Assembly: GCA_003132825.1 (NCBI GenBank)
Contig: PKYX01000267.1
Span: 326 to 8,164 of the forward strand
Length of the DNA: 7,839 nucleotides
Source of the DNA: Acidobacteriaceae bacterium
GTDB lineage: Bacteria; Acidobacteriota; Terriglobia; Terriglobales; Acidobacteriaceae
Reading direction: 5' to 3'
The notes under the pieces are model-generated. The model saw only the letters and a program-made list of their open reading frames with translations, did no database searches and was not told the origin of the DNA. A program made the translations under genes and the position numbers. How positions within the stretch are numbered: the stretch's first letter is position 1; every line of letters starts with the position of its first letter. This document shows positions 1 to 5,522 of the stretch, in pieces.

Positions 1-99
1 ATCGCCAAGGCGATCGTCGAAGCCCACGGTGGCAGTCTGGGGGTGACCAGCCAACTTGGCCAGGGGTCTGTATTCCACTTCAAAGTTCCCCTGCAGTGA
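1..99 (+). CDS. Sensor histidine kinase, C-terminal fragment
   Basis: Frame 1 is open from the window edge to a TGA at 97-99 and encodes the last 32 residues of a protein. The fragment reads [11 protein letters not shown], then a GQGSVFHF segment, ending VPLQ. This is the usual end of a GHKL/HATPase_c catalytic domain in two-component sensor kinases: a helix with the 'I(V/A)EAHGG' motif, a strand, and the G2 box GxGSxF that closes the ATP lid. The dimerisation domain, phospho-acceptor histidine and sensor domains lie upstream of the window, so the signal it senses cannot be inferred. The next gene starts 88 nt downstream and appears to have its own promoter. Histidine kinase is a confident call; the subfamily is unknown. 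Confidence 0.9.
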   Translation: MAKAIVEAHGGSLGVTSQLGQGSVFHFKVPLQ

Positions 100-130
100 G
101 GTTTTCCACACCGACTTGTCGCCGGGTTTT

Positions 131-160
131 TTGAGTCATGCCGACCACCGGGTGTATTCT
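131..160 (+). promoter_or_regulatory. Candidate sigma70-type promoter for the secreted protein gene
   Basis: TTGAGT (131-136) and TATTCT (155-160) are separated by 18 nt, each matching four of six consensus positions. They would start transcription near 167 and leave a leader of about 20 nt containing the AGGAGG ribosome-binding site at 177-182. The call is based on motif match only. Confidence 0.35.
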
Positions 161-187
161 GATCGAGATTGTTGGCAGGAGGTTTCG

Positions 188-727
188 ATGTCAACCGGAC
201 GCTTCTTTCCCGGGCTGGTGATTTTGTGCCTCGCGCCCCTCGGCTTTGCCTCTGGCCCCCCGAAGCACGTGAAGCTTGAAGTTCGGCTGGATCAGATGCT
301 CTCTTCTGAGACCTCGAGCAGCGGAGACAGGTTCAGCGCCGTCCTCGATCGCGACGTCACTCTGGGTGACAAGACGGTGCTAAAAAAGGGAGCCAGCGTA
401 CAGGGAGTGGTTCGCGAAGCGGAGTCGGCGTTGAGCTCGCAGATGGGCGGACTCGAACTGTTGCTGAGTTCGGTTGTCTCCGAGGGGAAGAACTATGCCG
501 TGACCACCAACCCGCTGTGGATCTCAGGAGACCCCTCGGCAGGTGCTCCGAACGCGCGCCAAGCAGCGGAGCAGGGCGCCATCGGAGTCATGGTCCCGCG
601 CCAGTCCCAGAACATACCGGGTACCAATGTTGCGGTCGGCCGACCGATCGAAGGAAAGCAAGTGTTCTTGCCGGCCAAATCCAAATTAACCTTCGTTCTC
701 ACCGACTCGTCCTCCGCTAATCCGTAG
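188..727 (+). CDS. Small secreted protein of unknown function
   Basis: This encodes 179 residues. The reading frame stays open further upstream, but ATG 188 is chosen because AGGAGG (177-182) lies 5 nt before it and because it gives a clean signal peptide: R5, a hydrophobic core at residues 9-20 and likely cleavage after A21 or G23. C14 is preceded by Leu, a poor lipobox, so a lipoprotein is unlikely. The mature part has a KLEVRLDQMLSSETSSSGDRF segment in two stretches (residues 29-37 and 38-49), then VTLGDKTVLKKGASVQGVV and a closing LPAKSKLTFVL. This 'soluble beta-rich, settable-minimum' pattern recurs in short exported proteins that I associate with Acidobacteriota, all of unknown function. 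No catalytic motif is visible. It ends convergent with the minus-strand cluster. A secreted gene product is well supported; its role is not. Confidence 0.82.
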   Translation: MSTGRFFPGLVILCLAPLGFASGPPKHVKLEVRLDQMLSSETSSSGDRFSAVLDRDVTLGDKTVLKKGASVQGVVREAESALSSQMGGLELLLSSVVSEGKNYAVTTNPLWISGDPSAGAPNARQAAEQGAIGVMVPRQSQNIPGTNVAVGRPIEGKQVFLPAKSKLTFVLTDSSSANP

Positions 728-744
728 GAAACAGGAGTGGTAAG

Positions 745-770
745 AATCAGTCGGCAAAGGACCGACGATT
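745..770. terminator. Stem-loop between convergent genes, possible bidirectional terminator
   Basis: AATC (745-748) pairs with GATT (767-770) and GTCGG (750-754) with CCGAC (762-766), leaving one bulged A and a 7-nt loop. The stem lies between a plus-strand gene ending at 727 and a minus-strand gene whose TAA is at 769-771, so it overlaps that stop codon. Neither side has a U-tract, so intrinsic termination is uncertain. Confidence 0.4.
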
Positions 771-972
771 AATCCTCGGTGCTCGAGTCAGAGAAGATCA
801 GGGGCTCCGGCAGGTCGGAGAAATCCTGCGGCGCGCCGAGCGCGTCTTCCGGGCCGGTCGTCTGTTTCTCTATTTTTCGCTGCACTCTACGTTCCGCTTT
901 TTCGCGCTGTTTTTCCTGCCGCGAGCGCTCCTTCTGGCGTTTGTTAAAGCTTGAGCGACTTCGACCCGCCAT
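769..972 (-). CDS. Small Lys/Arg-rich protein, function unknown
   Basis: This encodes 67 residues. ATG at 972-970 is preceded by GGAGG with 7-nt spacing, a good ribosome-binding site. Residues 1-37 are extremely basic (SRSSFNKRQKERSRQEK, then REKAERRVQRKIEK) and predicted to be one long charged helix. Residues 40-67 are acidic and proline-containing, ending SDSSTED. The two halves have opposite charge. It has no membrane segment or known domain. The N-terminal SFNKRQKE pattern resembles short orphan proteins I associate with Acidobacteriota and related soil bacteria. It is the last gene of the minus-strand cluster, 77 nt after the RRM gene, and binding to nucleic acid or the ribosome is plausible from charge alone. 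That it is a real gene is well supported by the ribosome-binding site and composition. Confidence 0.75.
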   Translation of the reverse strand: MAGRSRSSFNKRQKERSRQEKQREKAERRVQRKIEKQTTGPEDALGAPQDFSDLPEPLIFSDSSTED

Positions 973-1049
973 AGAACACCTCCGAGGGACAGTTCTGTCT
1001 CATACCGCGATTGCTGGGACCAAGGGGCAGACCTGCTGGCCGGGGACCT

Positions 1050-1424
1050 CTACCAGCGCGGTTCCCGAGGCTGGCGCGCGTGGCCGCTGTAGTCATCCCG
1101 CCCGCCGCCACCACCGCCCGAACGTCCGCCACCCGGGCGTCCGCCGCCTCCGCTACGCGGTCCGCTGCCGCCCCGCTCCGTCTTGGGCCGGGCTTCGTTG
1201 ATATTCAGCGCCCGCCCGCCGAGTTCCTTGCCATTCAACGCCGCAATGGCTTTCTCCGCCTCCGCCGAGTCGGTCATTTCGACAAACGCGAATCCTCGCG
1301 ACCGGCCGGTGTCACGGTCGGTCACCACGCTGACTTGGTCGACCTTGCCATGCGGTTCAAAGAGCGCGCGCAGTTCCGCTTCCGATGTGCTGTGGGGGAT
1401 GTTGCCGACAAAAAGCTTCTTCAT
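1050..1424 (-). CDS. RRM-domain RNA-binding protein with Gly/Arg-rich tail
   Basis: This encodes 124 residues. ATG at 1424-1422 is chosen over an upstream start because AGGAG lies 6 nt before it and because the RRM family typically begins MKKLFVGN. One RNA recognition motif fills residues 1-80: RNP2 is LFVGNI (4-9), RNP1 is RGFAFVEM (43-50), and the aromatic positions F5, F45 and F47 that stack on RNA are present. The tail (84-124) is glycine-rich with scattered arginines, like eukaryotic and cyanobacterial glycine-rich RRM proteins. Bacterial members are often cold- or stress-linked and bind single-stranded RNA; that role here is inferred from the family. The gene starts 37 nt downstream of the receiver-like gene on the same strand, consistent with co-transcription. 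Confidence 0.93.
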   Translation of the reverse strand: MKKLFVGNIPHSTSEAELRALFEPHGKVDQVSVVTDRDTGRSRGFAFVEMTDSAEAEKAIAALNGKELGGRALNINEARPKTERGGSGPRSGGGGRPGGGRSGGGGGGRDDYSGHARQPREPRW

Positions 1425-1461
1425 AACTCTCCTCGTTTTGTAGCTGGCATAAAGCTCAAAA

Positions 1462-2028
1462 TCACCCCGCAAGCTCCTCGGAGTGGTGATGGATGGCGTT
1501 CGCCCATGACCAGCGCGGGGCCTCGGCCTCGACGGCGGTCTTTTGCCGGCGCGGGTCTTTCAGGGATCGCGTGGCGGCAATCCGCCAGGACGCCTCAATA
1601 AACCCCCAGCGTCGCGGCAAGGCTCCGCAGGCATTGGCATACAGGGCCACAACCATTTCCGCCCAAGGGCCCTTCTCTCCCTCCACTGAGACGGCAACCG
1701 CGTCGTCGGGTGACGGAGAACCGGCCAGATACACCGGCTTTCCCACTAGAAACGCCACGGTCTGTGGCGGCTTCGCGCCCCGGACTTCGTCGCAAAACGC
1801 CCGCAAGTTCTGGGAATCGTTTTGCACGTCGACCAGCAATAGATTATAGGCGTCGGCCTGCCATAGCAAACGCGCCTCAGCGATGTCGGCCGCGCAATCG
1901 ACCTCCATCCCCATCTTGCGCAAGATCTTGGCTCGCAGGTCCCGCTTGGTGGCATAGCTGGCCAGCAGCAATATCCGCTTCCTGCCGCGAACCGAAACAG
2001 CCGAAGGGTTGACCATTGGCTTATTCAT
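1462..2028 (-). CDS. Receiver-like (pseudo-response-regulator) protein
   Basis: This encodes 188 residues. Residues 17-100 follow the CheY-like alternation: KRILLLAS (strand 1), a helix, MEVDCA (strand 2), a helix, NLLLVDV (strand 3) with D67 at the phospho-acceptor position, then TVAFLVGKP with K97 at the conserved lysine. The two acidic residues that normally end strand 1 and bind Mg2+ are replaced by A23-S24-Y25, so normal aspartyl phosphorylation is doubtful. Residues 105-188 match no output domain I recognise; there is no evident helix-turn-helix or GGDEF motif. ATG 2028 overlaps the end of the upstream gene by 8 nt and has no clear ribosome-binding site, which points to translational coupling; the in-frame ATG at 2016 is an alternative. 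The receiver fold is a fairly confident call; the function is unknown. Confidence 0.75.
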   Translation of the reverse strand: MNKPMVNPSAVSVRGRKRILLLASYATKRDLRAKILRKMGMEVDCAADIAEARLLWQADAYNLLLVDVQNDSQNLRAFCDEVRGAKPPQTVAFLVGKPVYLAGSPSPDDAVAVSVEGEKGPWAEMVVALYANACGALPRRWGFIEASWRIAATRSLKDPRRQKTAVEAEAPRWSWANAIHHHSEELAG

Positions 2029-2197
2029 GCGCCCGGATTTCGCTCGGAGCCGCAGCGCTTGCCGCTTTTTTGCTTACGCCGGCCTGATGGTCGGCCGCCT
2101 TGACCACGCCGAGCAATTCCTTGGTCCTTTTCCGGCGCAGTATATTTTGTTTTCGTTCCCGGTGAAACCTAGATTTGTCACCGTTCCATTGCGACAT
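2021..2197 (-). CDS. Small basic protein, first gene of the minus-strand cluster
   Basis: This encodes 58 residues. A longer in-frame start exists at 2233, but ATG 2197 has an AAGGAGG Shine-Dalgarno sequence 6 nt upstream and gives an N-terminus (MSQWNGDKSRFHRERKQ) that I associate with short acidobacterial orphan proteins. Residues 8-27 are dense in Lys/Arg (RERKQNILRRKRTK) and likely helical; the C-terminal half is alanine- and serine-rich and less ordered. No known domain is present. Its TAA (2023-2021) lies inside the start of the receiver-like gene, an 8-nt overlap. The composition suits an RNA- or ribosome-associated protein, but that is inference from charge and neighbours. Confidence 0.72.
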   Translation of the reverse strand: MSQWNGDKSRFHRERKQNILRRKRTKELLGVVKAADHQAGVSKKAASAAAPSEIRAHE

Positions 2198-2209
2198 CGC
2201 TTCCTCCTT

Positions 2210-2244
2210 GAGTCTGGGACCGCACAGAATCAAGTCCCGGACTC
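2210..2244 (-). promoter_or_regulatory. Stem-loop next to the Shine-Dalgarno sequence of the small basic gene
   Basis: An 11-bp arm (2210-2220) pairs with 2234-2244 around a 13-nt loop. Read as minus-strand RNA there is one A-C mismatch. The stem ends about 2 nt before the AAGGAGG site of the gene starting at 2197, so it would sit in that mRNA's leader and could affect ribosome access or mRNA stability. Read on the plus strand the mismatch becomes a G-U wobble, so the active strand is uncertain. Confidence 0.4.
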
Positions 2245-2494
2245 TTCACGAGACCTGGACTTCTGTACTCAACGATCGCGCGGCTGGGTCTTGATCCCTA
2301 CTACTGGGGGACGCGCCTATGAATTGGCTAATGGATTCGCCTTCTAGAAGCCAGTCTTCTCAAACGCGAAGGCGCAGGGTGGTACCGGCGATGTGTCTTC
2401 GTGGTTAAGCTACCGCTCCAGTATATACCCTGCCTGCGAGAATGCCCCGCCGGACCGGCCGCCGGGAGAAGGAACGGGGAAACCGGGCTCGCAG

Positions 2495-2533
2495 GCTCGA
2501 CAGCGGATCGGGTCGAGAACCCCGCTATCGAGC
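2495..2533. repeat. Imperfect inverted repeat upstream of pyrE
   Basis: GCTCGACAGCGG (2495-2506) faces CCGCTATCGAGC (2522-2533) across a 15-nt loop, with 11 of 12 positions complementary. The odd pair is C-A on plus-strand RNA and G-U on minus-strand RNA. It is 90 nt upstream of pyrE. It could be an operator, part of a structured leader, or a dispersed intergenic repeat; the sequence alone does not decide. Confidence 0.45.
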
Positions 2534-2605
2534 ACGCGGTTGCGATTCGAATGCGGCCCGGCAAGTCCTTGGGTGGCCGTCGATCAGGAGGGTTGAACCA
2601 GGCCG

Positions 2606-2614
2606 TGTTATCTT
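2606..2614 (+). promoter_or_regulatory. Extended -10 promoter element of pyrE
   Basis: TGTTATCTT fits an extended -10 (TG-n-TATCTT). It ends 8 nt before the pyrE ATG, so transcription would begin at or within a few bases of the start codon. No -35 hexamer lies at standard spacing, as is tolerated for extended -10 promoters. The same arrangement occurs before rapZ. Confidence 0.5.
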
Positions 2615-2622
2615 AGGCTTCC

Positions 2623-3186
2623 ATGTCCTCGGCGCGTCAGGAACTCCTAGACTTGCTGGCGGTGAAGTCGTTCCGACTGGGCGAGTTCAAGCTTTCCTCG
2701 GGCGCCAGGAGCGACTATTACATCGACTGCCGGACGACGACGCTCAATGCCCAGGGTGCCCGGCTTACCGGCCAGGTATTTCTCGAAGAAATCAGCTCCC
2801 GGGGATGGAATCCGCGGGCCATCGGTGGATTGACCATGGGGGCTGACCCCATCGTGGTAGCGGTTGCGGTGGCCAGCGAAATCGACGGATTTCTGGTGCG
2901 CAAGGCGGAAAAGCAACACGGTACCGGACAACGCATCGAAGGATTCCACGAGAAAGCGGCGCGGGTGGTGATCGTCGATGACGTTTGCACCACCGGTGCT
3001 TCGACCATCCAGGCGATCGAAGCGGCTCGCGAATTTGGCTTCGAGGTGGTCGGCGTGATGTGCCTGGTGGAGCGCGCGGATGCCGGCGGGCGTCCGGGCG
3101 TAGAAAGCGCCGCGGCCCCGGCACAGTTTGTTTCGATTTTTACCGCCGCCGATGTGCGCACCCAGCATTTGGCGAGGAAGGGTTAG
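2623..3186 (+). CDS. pyrE: Orotate phosphoribosyltransferase
   Basis: This encodes 187 residues, within the normal size for the family. The enzyme converts orotate and PRPP to orotidine 5'-monophosphate in cytosolic de novo pyrimidine synthesis. Visible motifs are FKLSSGARSDYYID (22-35), the loop RKAEKQHGTGQRIEG (93-107) with the lysines that contact PRPP, and the PRPP signature VVIVDDVCTTGAS (115-127). ATG 2623 is the only sensible start: an in-frame TAG lies 7 nt upstream, the LLDLLAVKSF opening matches the family N-terminus, and there is no Shine-Dalgarno sequence, consistent with a leaderless message. No other pyrimidine gene is in the window. mtnA follows after 110 nt on the same strand with no obvious terminator, so read-through is possible. 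Confidence 0.95.
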   Translation: MSSARQELLDLLAVKSFRLGEFKLSSGARSDYYIDCRTTTLNAQGARLTGQVFLEEISSRGWNPRAIGGLTMGADPIVVAVAVASEIDGFLVRKAEKQHGTGQRIEGFHEKAARVVIVDDVCTTGASTIQAIEAAREFGFEVVGVMCLVERADAGGRPGVESAAAPAQFVSIFTAADVRTQHLARKG

Positions 3187-3205
3187 CTCCGAGCCTCCGA
3201 CCGAC

Positions 3206-3292
3206 ATGGCTCGCAGCCAATCGCCTGGGACTAAGACCAACGACCTGAGGATCGACGACCTGAGGATCAACGACCCAAGGATCGACGACTGA
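3206..3292 (+). CDS. Possible 28-codon upstream ORF ahead of mtnA
   Basis: An ATG at 3206 opens a 28-residue frame whose second half is encoded by the 15-bp tandem repeat, giving [15 protein letters not shown]. Its TGA (3290-3292) ends 4 nt before the mtnA ATG, a spacing that would allow translational coupling. There is no Shine-Dalgarno sequence before 3206, and the frame may stay open only because the repeat is a multiple of three. It is listed as a candidate only. Confidence 0.18.
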   Translation: MARSQSPGTKTNDLRIDDLRINDPRIDD

Positions 3293-3294
3293 GG
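3242..3294 (+). repeat. 15-bp tandem repeat, about 3.5 copies, directly upstream of mtnA
   Basis: The units are GACCTGAGGATCGAC (3242-3256), GACCTGAGGATCAAC (3257-3271), GACCCAAGGATCGAC (3272-3286) and a partial GACTGAGG (3287-3294). Copies 1 and 2 differ by one base and copy 3 by two bases from copy 1. Sequence at 3229-3241 looks like a decayed further unit. The GAGG in the last partial copy is the only ribosome-binding-like sequence in front of mtnA. Confidence 0.85.
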
Positions 3295-3296
3295 CT

Positions 3297-4355
3297 ATGA
3301 TCCAAACTCTCGAGTGGACCGATTCCGGCGTACGCTTCATCGATCAGACGAAGCTGCCTACGGAGGAAACCTACATCCTCTGTAAGACGCATCAGCAAGT
3401 GGCGGACGTGATCCGTAACATGGTGGTTCGCGGCGCCCCCGCGATTGGGGTCGCAGCCGCGATGGGTATCGCGCTCGGCGTGAAAAATTCCAAGGCCTCG
3501 ACGGTGGGCGAACTGAAGGCCGAGGTCGACGAGATTTCGGATGTCCTCGGCAAGACCCGCCCGACCGCGGTGAATCTGTTCTGGGCGATCGCCCGCATGC
3601 GCGACCGCTTCGAATCCCTGCGGATCCGCCCTGTGCCCGAGATCAAGCAGGCGCTCATCGAAGAAGCCCGGCGCATGCATGCCGAAGACATCCGAGCTAA
3701 CCAGGCCATAGGCCGCCACGGTGCGGGGCTCATGCCCGCCAGTGGCGGAGTACTGACCCACTGCAATGCCGGCGCGCTCGCCACCTGCGGATATGGCACC
3801 GCTCTCGGCGTGATCCGCGCCGCCATCGAGCAGGGGAAGAAAATCCACGTCTATGCCGATGAGACTCGTCCCTTCTTGCAGGGCTCGCGCCTGACGGCGT
3901 GGGAGTTGATGAAAGACGGCATTCCGACCACCGTCATCTCCGACAATATGGCTGGTGCGATCATGAAGCAGGGCAAAATCGGAGCCATCGTGGTGGGTGC
4001 CGACCGCATTGCCCGGAACGGGGATGTGGCCAATAAAATCGGAACCTATACGGTTGCCGTGCTGGCCCATGAACATGCCATTCCGTTCTACGTGGCGGCT
4101 CCGTTTTCGACCATCGACCTGGCAACCTCCGACGGCGACCAGATTCCGATCGAGCAGCGCGGCGCCAGCGAAGTCACCCACATCGCCGGCAAGCAAATGG
4201 TTCCGGACGGCGTACAAGTGGAGAATCCAGCATTCGACGTGACTCCGGCAAAGTATGTGACTGCCATCATCACCGAACGTGGAATTGCCCGGGCCCCCTA
4301 CGAGGAGTCGCTGCGAAAACTAGCGGAGGAGCTTTCGGCAATGACATCCCCCTAG
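3297..4355 (+). CDS. mtnA: S-methyl-5-thioribose-1-phosphate isomerase
   Basis: This encodes 352 residues, the usual length. The enzyme isomerises 5-methylthioribose-1-phosphate to methylthioribulose-1-phosphate in the methionine salvage pathway, in the cytosol. Family landmarks are the phosphate-binding RGAPAIG (45-51), [18 protein letters not shown] (154-171) with catalytic C156, and the [18 protein letters not shown] segment (234-251) with catalytic D236. The fold is eIF2B-like, so related ribose-1,5-bisphosphate isomerases are the alternative, but the start-to-end match favours MtnA. ATG 3297 has only GAGG two bases upstream, a poor site that lies in the tandem repeat; no other in-frame start is available after the nearest upstream stop. 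No other methionine-salvage gene (mtnB, C, D, K, or mtnP) is visible. A long antisense frame covers most of it but is a GC-rich shadow. Confidence 0.95.
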   Translation: MIQTLEWTDSGVRFIDQTKLPTEETYILCKTHQQVADVIRNMVVRGAPAIGVAAAMGIALGVKNSKASTVGELKAEVDEISDVLGKTRPTAVNLFWAIARMRDRFESLRIRPVPEIKQALIEEARRMHAEDIRANQAIGRHGAGLMPASGGVLTHCNAGALATCGYGTALGVIRAAIEQGKKIHVYADETRPFLQGSRLTAWELMKDGIPTTVISDNMAGAIMKQGKIGAIVVGADRIARNGDVANKIGTYTVAVLAHEHAIPFYVAAPFSTIDLATSDGDQIPIEQRGASEVTHIAGKQMVPDGVQVENPAFDVTPAKYVTAIITERGIARAPYEESLRKLAEELSAMTSP

Positions 4356-4370
4356 GACCATCATCCCGTC

Positions 4371-4451
4371 GGCCTCAGGGCCGCCGGCTGGCACTCCCGA
4401 GGTTTGTCCCGGTCCTCTGGCCCGGGCCTCAGGCGGCCAGTTACGGTTTTT
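4371..4451 (+). terminator. GC-rich inverted repeats after mtnA, possible terminator
   Basis: GGCCGCC (4379-4385) is perfectly complementary to GGCGGCC (4432-4438), and a T5 run follows at 4447-4451, 8 nt after the stem. Between the arms lies a 10-bp palindrome GGCCCGGGCC (4419-4428). GGCCTCAGG also occurs twice as a direct repeat (4371-4379 and 4425-4433). The long loop and distant T-run make intrinsic termination only moderately likely. Confidence 0.4.
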
Positions 4452-4470
4452 CACTAAGGTTTCCACCTGC

Positions 4471-5157
4471 ATGTACCCCGTCACCCAAATCCAACTCACA
4501 TTCGAAAGCGGCGGCCGGCCAATCCGCATCGACTGCTTCCAGCCAGCCGCCGATGGACAGTGCTTTCCGGCGGTCATCGGCCTGCACGGCTCGGGCGGCG
4601 GGTATGCCACCATGGCGGAACCCGCGACCCTGTTGGCGCAGCAGGGTTTCGCGGTCTACGTTCTGCACTACTTTGACCGGACGGCCACCGCGGGAGCCGC
4701 CGACAAAGCCACCATTTTCCGCCATTTTCCTCTTTGGATGAAGACCCTTTGGGACGCGGTCGGTTTTGTCGCCCGGCAATCGCCGGTCGATCCCGAACGC
4801 ATAGGCCTGCTCGGCTTTTCCTTGGGCGCCTATCTCGCCTGCTCCGCGGCGGCCATCGATTCCCGCATCCGTGCCGTGGTGGAATTTTTCGGCGGCCTGC
4901 CCAAGGAAATGAAGTTTTTCATGCGTCGCCTCTGTCCCATCCTCATTCTGCATGGCGACGCTGACCCGACGGTACCGGTCGAAGAGGCTTACCATCTACA
5001 GCAGGTGCTCGAGCGCAAAGGGATTCCCTATGAGCTGCAGGTCTATCCGGGAGAGGGACACAGCTTTACCCCCGAAGCCTGGCGCGACGCAGGTCTGCGC
5101 AGCCGAGCCTTCCTGACCAAGTACTTGGCGGCCGGCGATGTTCAGGCGACGCCGTAG
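4471..5157 (+). CDS. Dienelactone hydrolase-like alpha/beta hydrolase
   Basis: This encodes 228 residues with no signal peptide, so probably cytosolic. It shows the alpha/beta-hydrolase order: a PAVIGLHGSGGG oxyanion-hole strand (33-44), a nucleophile elbow GFSLGA with S117, an LHGDADPTVPV strand with the catalytic acid at D165 (or D163), and H197 in YPGEGHSF. True dienelactone hydrolases use Cys in the elbow; the Ser here suggests a general esterase/peptidase-like member, so the substrate cannot be named. ATG 4471 follows AAGG (4456-4459) with 11-nt spacing, a weak ribosome-binding site, but no better start is available. It lies between mtnA and a small membrane protein gene and shares no obvious pathway with either. 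The family call is firm; the reaction is unknown. Confidence 0.88.
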   Translation: MYPVTQIQLTFESGGRPIRIDCFQPAADGQCFPAVIGLHGSGGGYATMAEPATLLAQQGFAVYVLHYFDRTATAGAADKATIFRHFPLWMKTLWDAVGFVARQSPVDPERIGLLGFSLGAYLACSAAAIDSRIRAVVEFFGGLPKEMKFFMRRLCPILILHGDADPTVPVEEAYHLQQVLERKGIPYELQVYPGEGHSFTPEAWRDAGLRSRAFLTKYLAAGDVQATP

Positions 5158-5183
5158 ATTCCCGCTCCCAAATCCCCGGAAAT

Positions 5184-5214
5184 TTGAACTTTTCTCTGGC
5201 CGGCATCGTACAAT
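5184..5214 (+). promoter_or_regulatory. Candidate promoter of the small membrane protein gene
   Basis: TTGAAC (5184-5189) and TACAAT (5209-5214) match the sigma70 consensus at four and five of six positions, with a 19-nt spacer that is longer than ideal. Transcription would begin near 5221, leaving a leader of about 20 nt with GGAGG at 5229-5233. Confidence 0.45.
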
Positions 5215-5240
5215 CCTCAGGAAGACTCGGAGGCCTTCGC

Positions 5241-5441
5241 ATGTTCACCTTCCTGCTCTGGTGCATCCTGTTCGTACTCTGCTGGCCGCTCGCCCTGCTG
5301 GCTTTGATTCTGTACCCGCTCGTGTGGCTGTTCCTGTTGCCCTTCCGCCTGGTGGGAATTGCGCTACACGGTGTCTTGGAGTTGGTCTGGGCCCTCGTCA
5401 TGCTGCCGGCACGCCTGTTGAGCGCGCCCTTCCGGATCTGA
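5241..5441 (+). CDS. Small hydrophobic membrane protein, function unknown
   Basis: This encodes 66 residues. ATG 5241 has GGAGG 7 nt upstream; a longer frame from TTG 5184 would start inside the promoter and is rejected. Almost the whole protein is hydrophobic: a first helix at about residues 3-33 (rich in Leu/Trp, with WPLALLALILYPLVWLF) and a second at about 37-59, separated by PFR at 34-36, with basic residues at both PFR turns. The two halves have a similar LP(F/A)RL motif (33-37 and 55-59), so it may be an internal near-repeat. No known domain is recognised. It lies 81 nt before rapZ on the same strand, with a separate rapZ promoter element between them. Similar short Trp/Leu-rich proteins occur, as I recall, in other Acidobacteriota. 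Confidence 0.75.
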   Translation: MFTFLLWCILFVLCWPLALLALILYPLVWLFLLPFRLVGIALHGVLELVWALVMLPARLLSAPFRI

Positions 5442-5505
5442 GGCTCGAAACCCGATCGCGAGAATCTGCGCGGCCCCAGGCAACTAGCGACCCGGCCTGC
5501 TCCCC

Positions 5506-5514
5506 TGTTACCAT
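5506..5514 (+). promoter_or_regulatory. Extended -10 promoter element of rapZ
   Basis: TGTTACCAT fits TG-n-TACCAT and ends 8 nt before the rapZ ATG at 5523, the same geometry as at pyrE. No Shine-Dalgarno sequence lies between it and the ATG, so a leaderless transcript is predicted. Confidence 0.45.
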
Positions 5515-5522
5515 CGACATCA

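Larger units (their letters stand above)
2198..2622. other. Gene-free intergenic region between divergent transcription units
   Basis: No open frame here has a ribosome-binding site, a recognisable domain or convincing composition. The stretch must hold the promoter of the minus-strand cluster and that of pyrE. It contains two strong inverted repeats (listed separately), a 10-bp palindrome CTTCTAGAAG (2341-2350), a CGCCTTC/GAAGGCG inverted pair near 2339-2374, and a TATACT hexamer on the minus strand (2425-2420) with no matching -35. I see no tRNA cloverleaf. Confidence 0.5.

Noticed and set aside
112..132. Intrinsic terminator after the histidine kinase (CGAC-TT-GTCG then T6)
   Set aside because: The stem is 4 bp with a 2-nt loop, which is not stable, and the T-run overlaps the likely -35 box of the next gene.
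1011..1601. 196-codon plus-strand open frame over the RRM gene
   Set aside because: It is antisense to an unmistakable RRM coding sequence; the Ala/Arg-rich product reflects the complement of the Gly-rich tail.
2422..2429. Plus-strand promoter at the TATATACC sequence
   Set aside because: No -35 at acceptable spacing, and the nearest downstream gene, pyrE, has a better-placed extended -10.
2534..2560. tRNA T-arm-like sequence around GCGATTCGAATGCG
   Set aside because: No acceptor stem, anticodon arm or D arm can be built around it; it is only a short palindrome.
2328..2564. 78-codon minus-strand open frame in the gene-free region
   Set aside because: It has an Arg/Ser/Pro-rich composition with no domain and spans the inverted repeat at 2495-2533.
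2593..2614. TTGAAC as the -35 box for the pyrE TATCTT
   Set aside because: The spacer is only 10 nt, too short for a sigma70 promoter; the TGn extended -10 explains the site better.
3267..4217. 316-codon minus-strand open frame opposite mtnA
   Set aside because: It is fully antisense to a gene with catalytic motifs intact, shows no recognisable domain, and such frames are common in GC-rich coding DNA.
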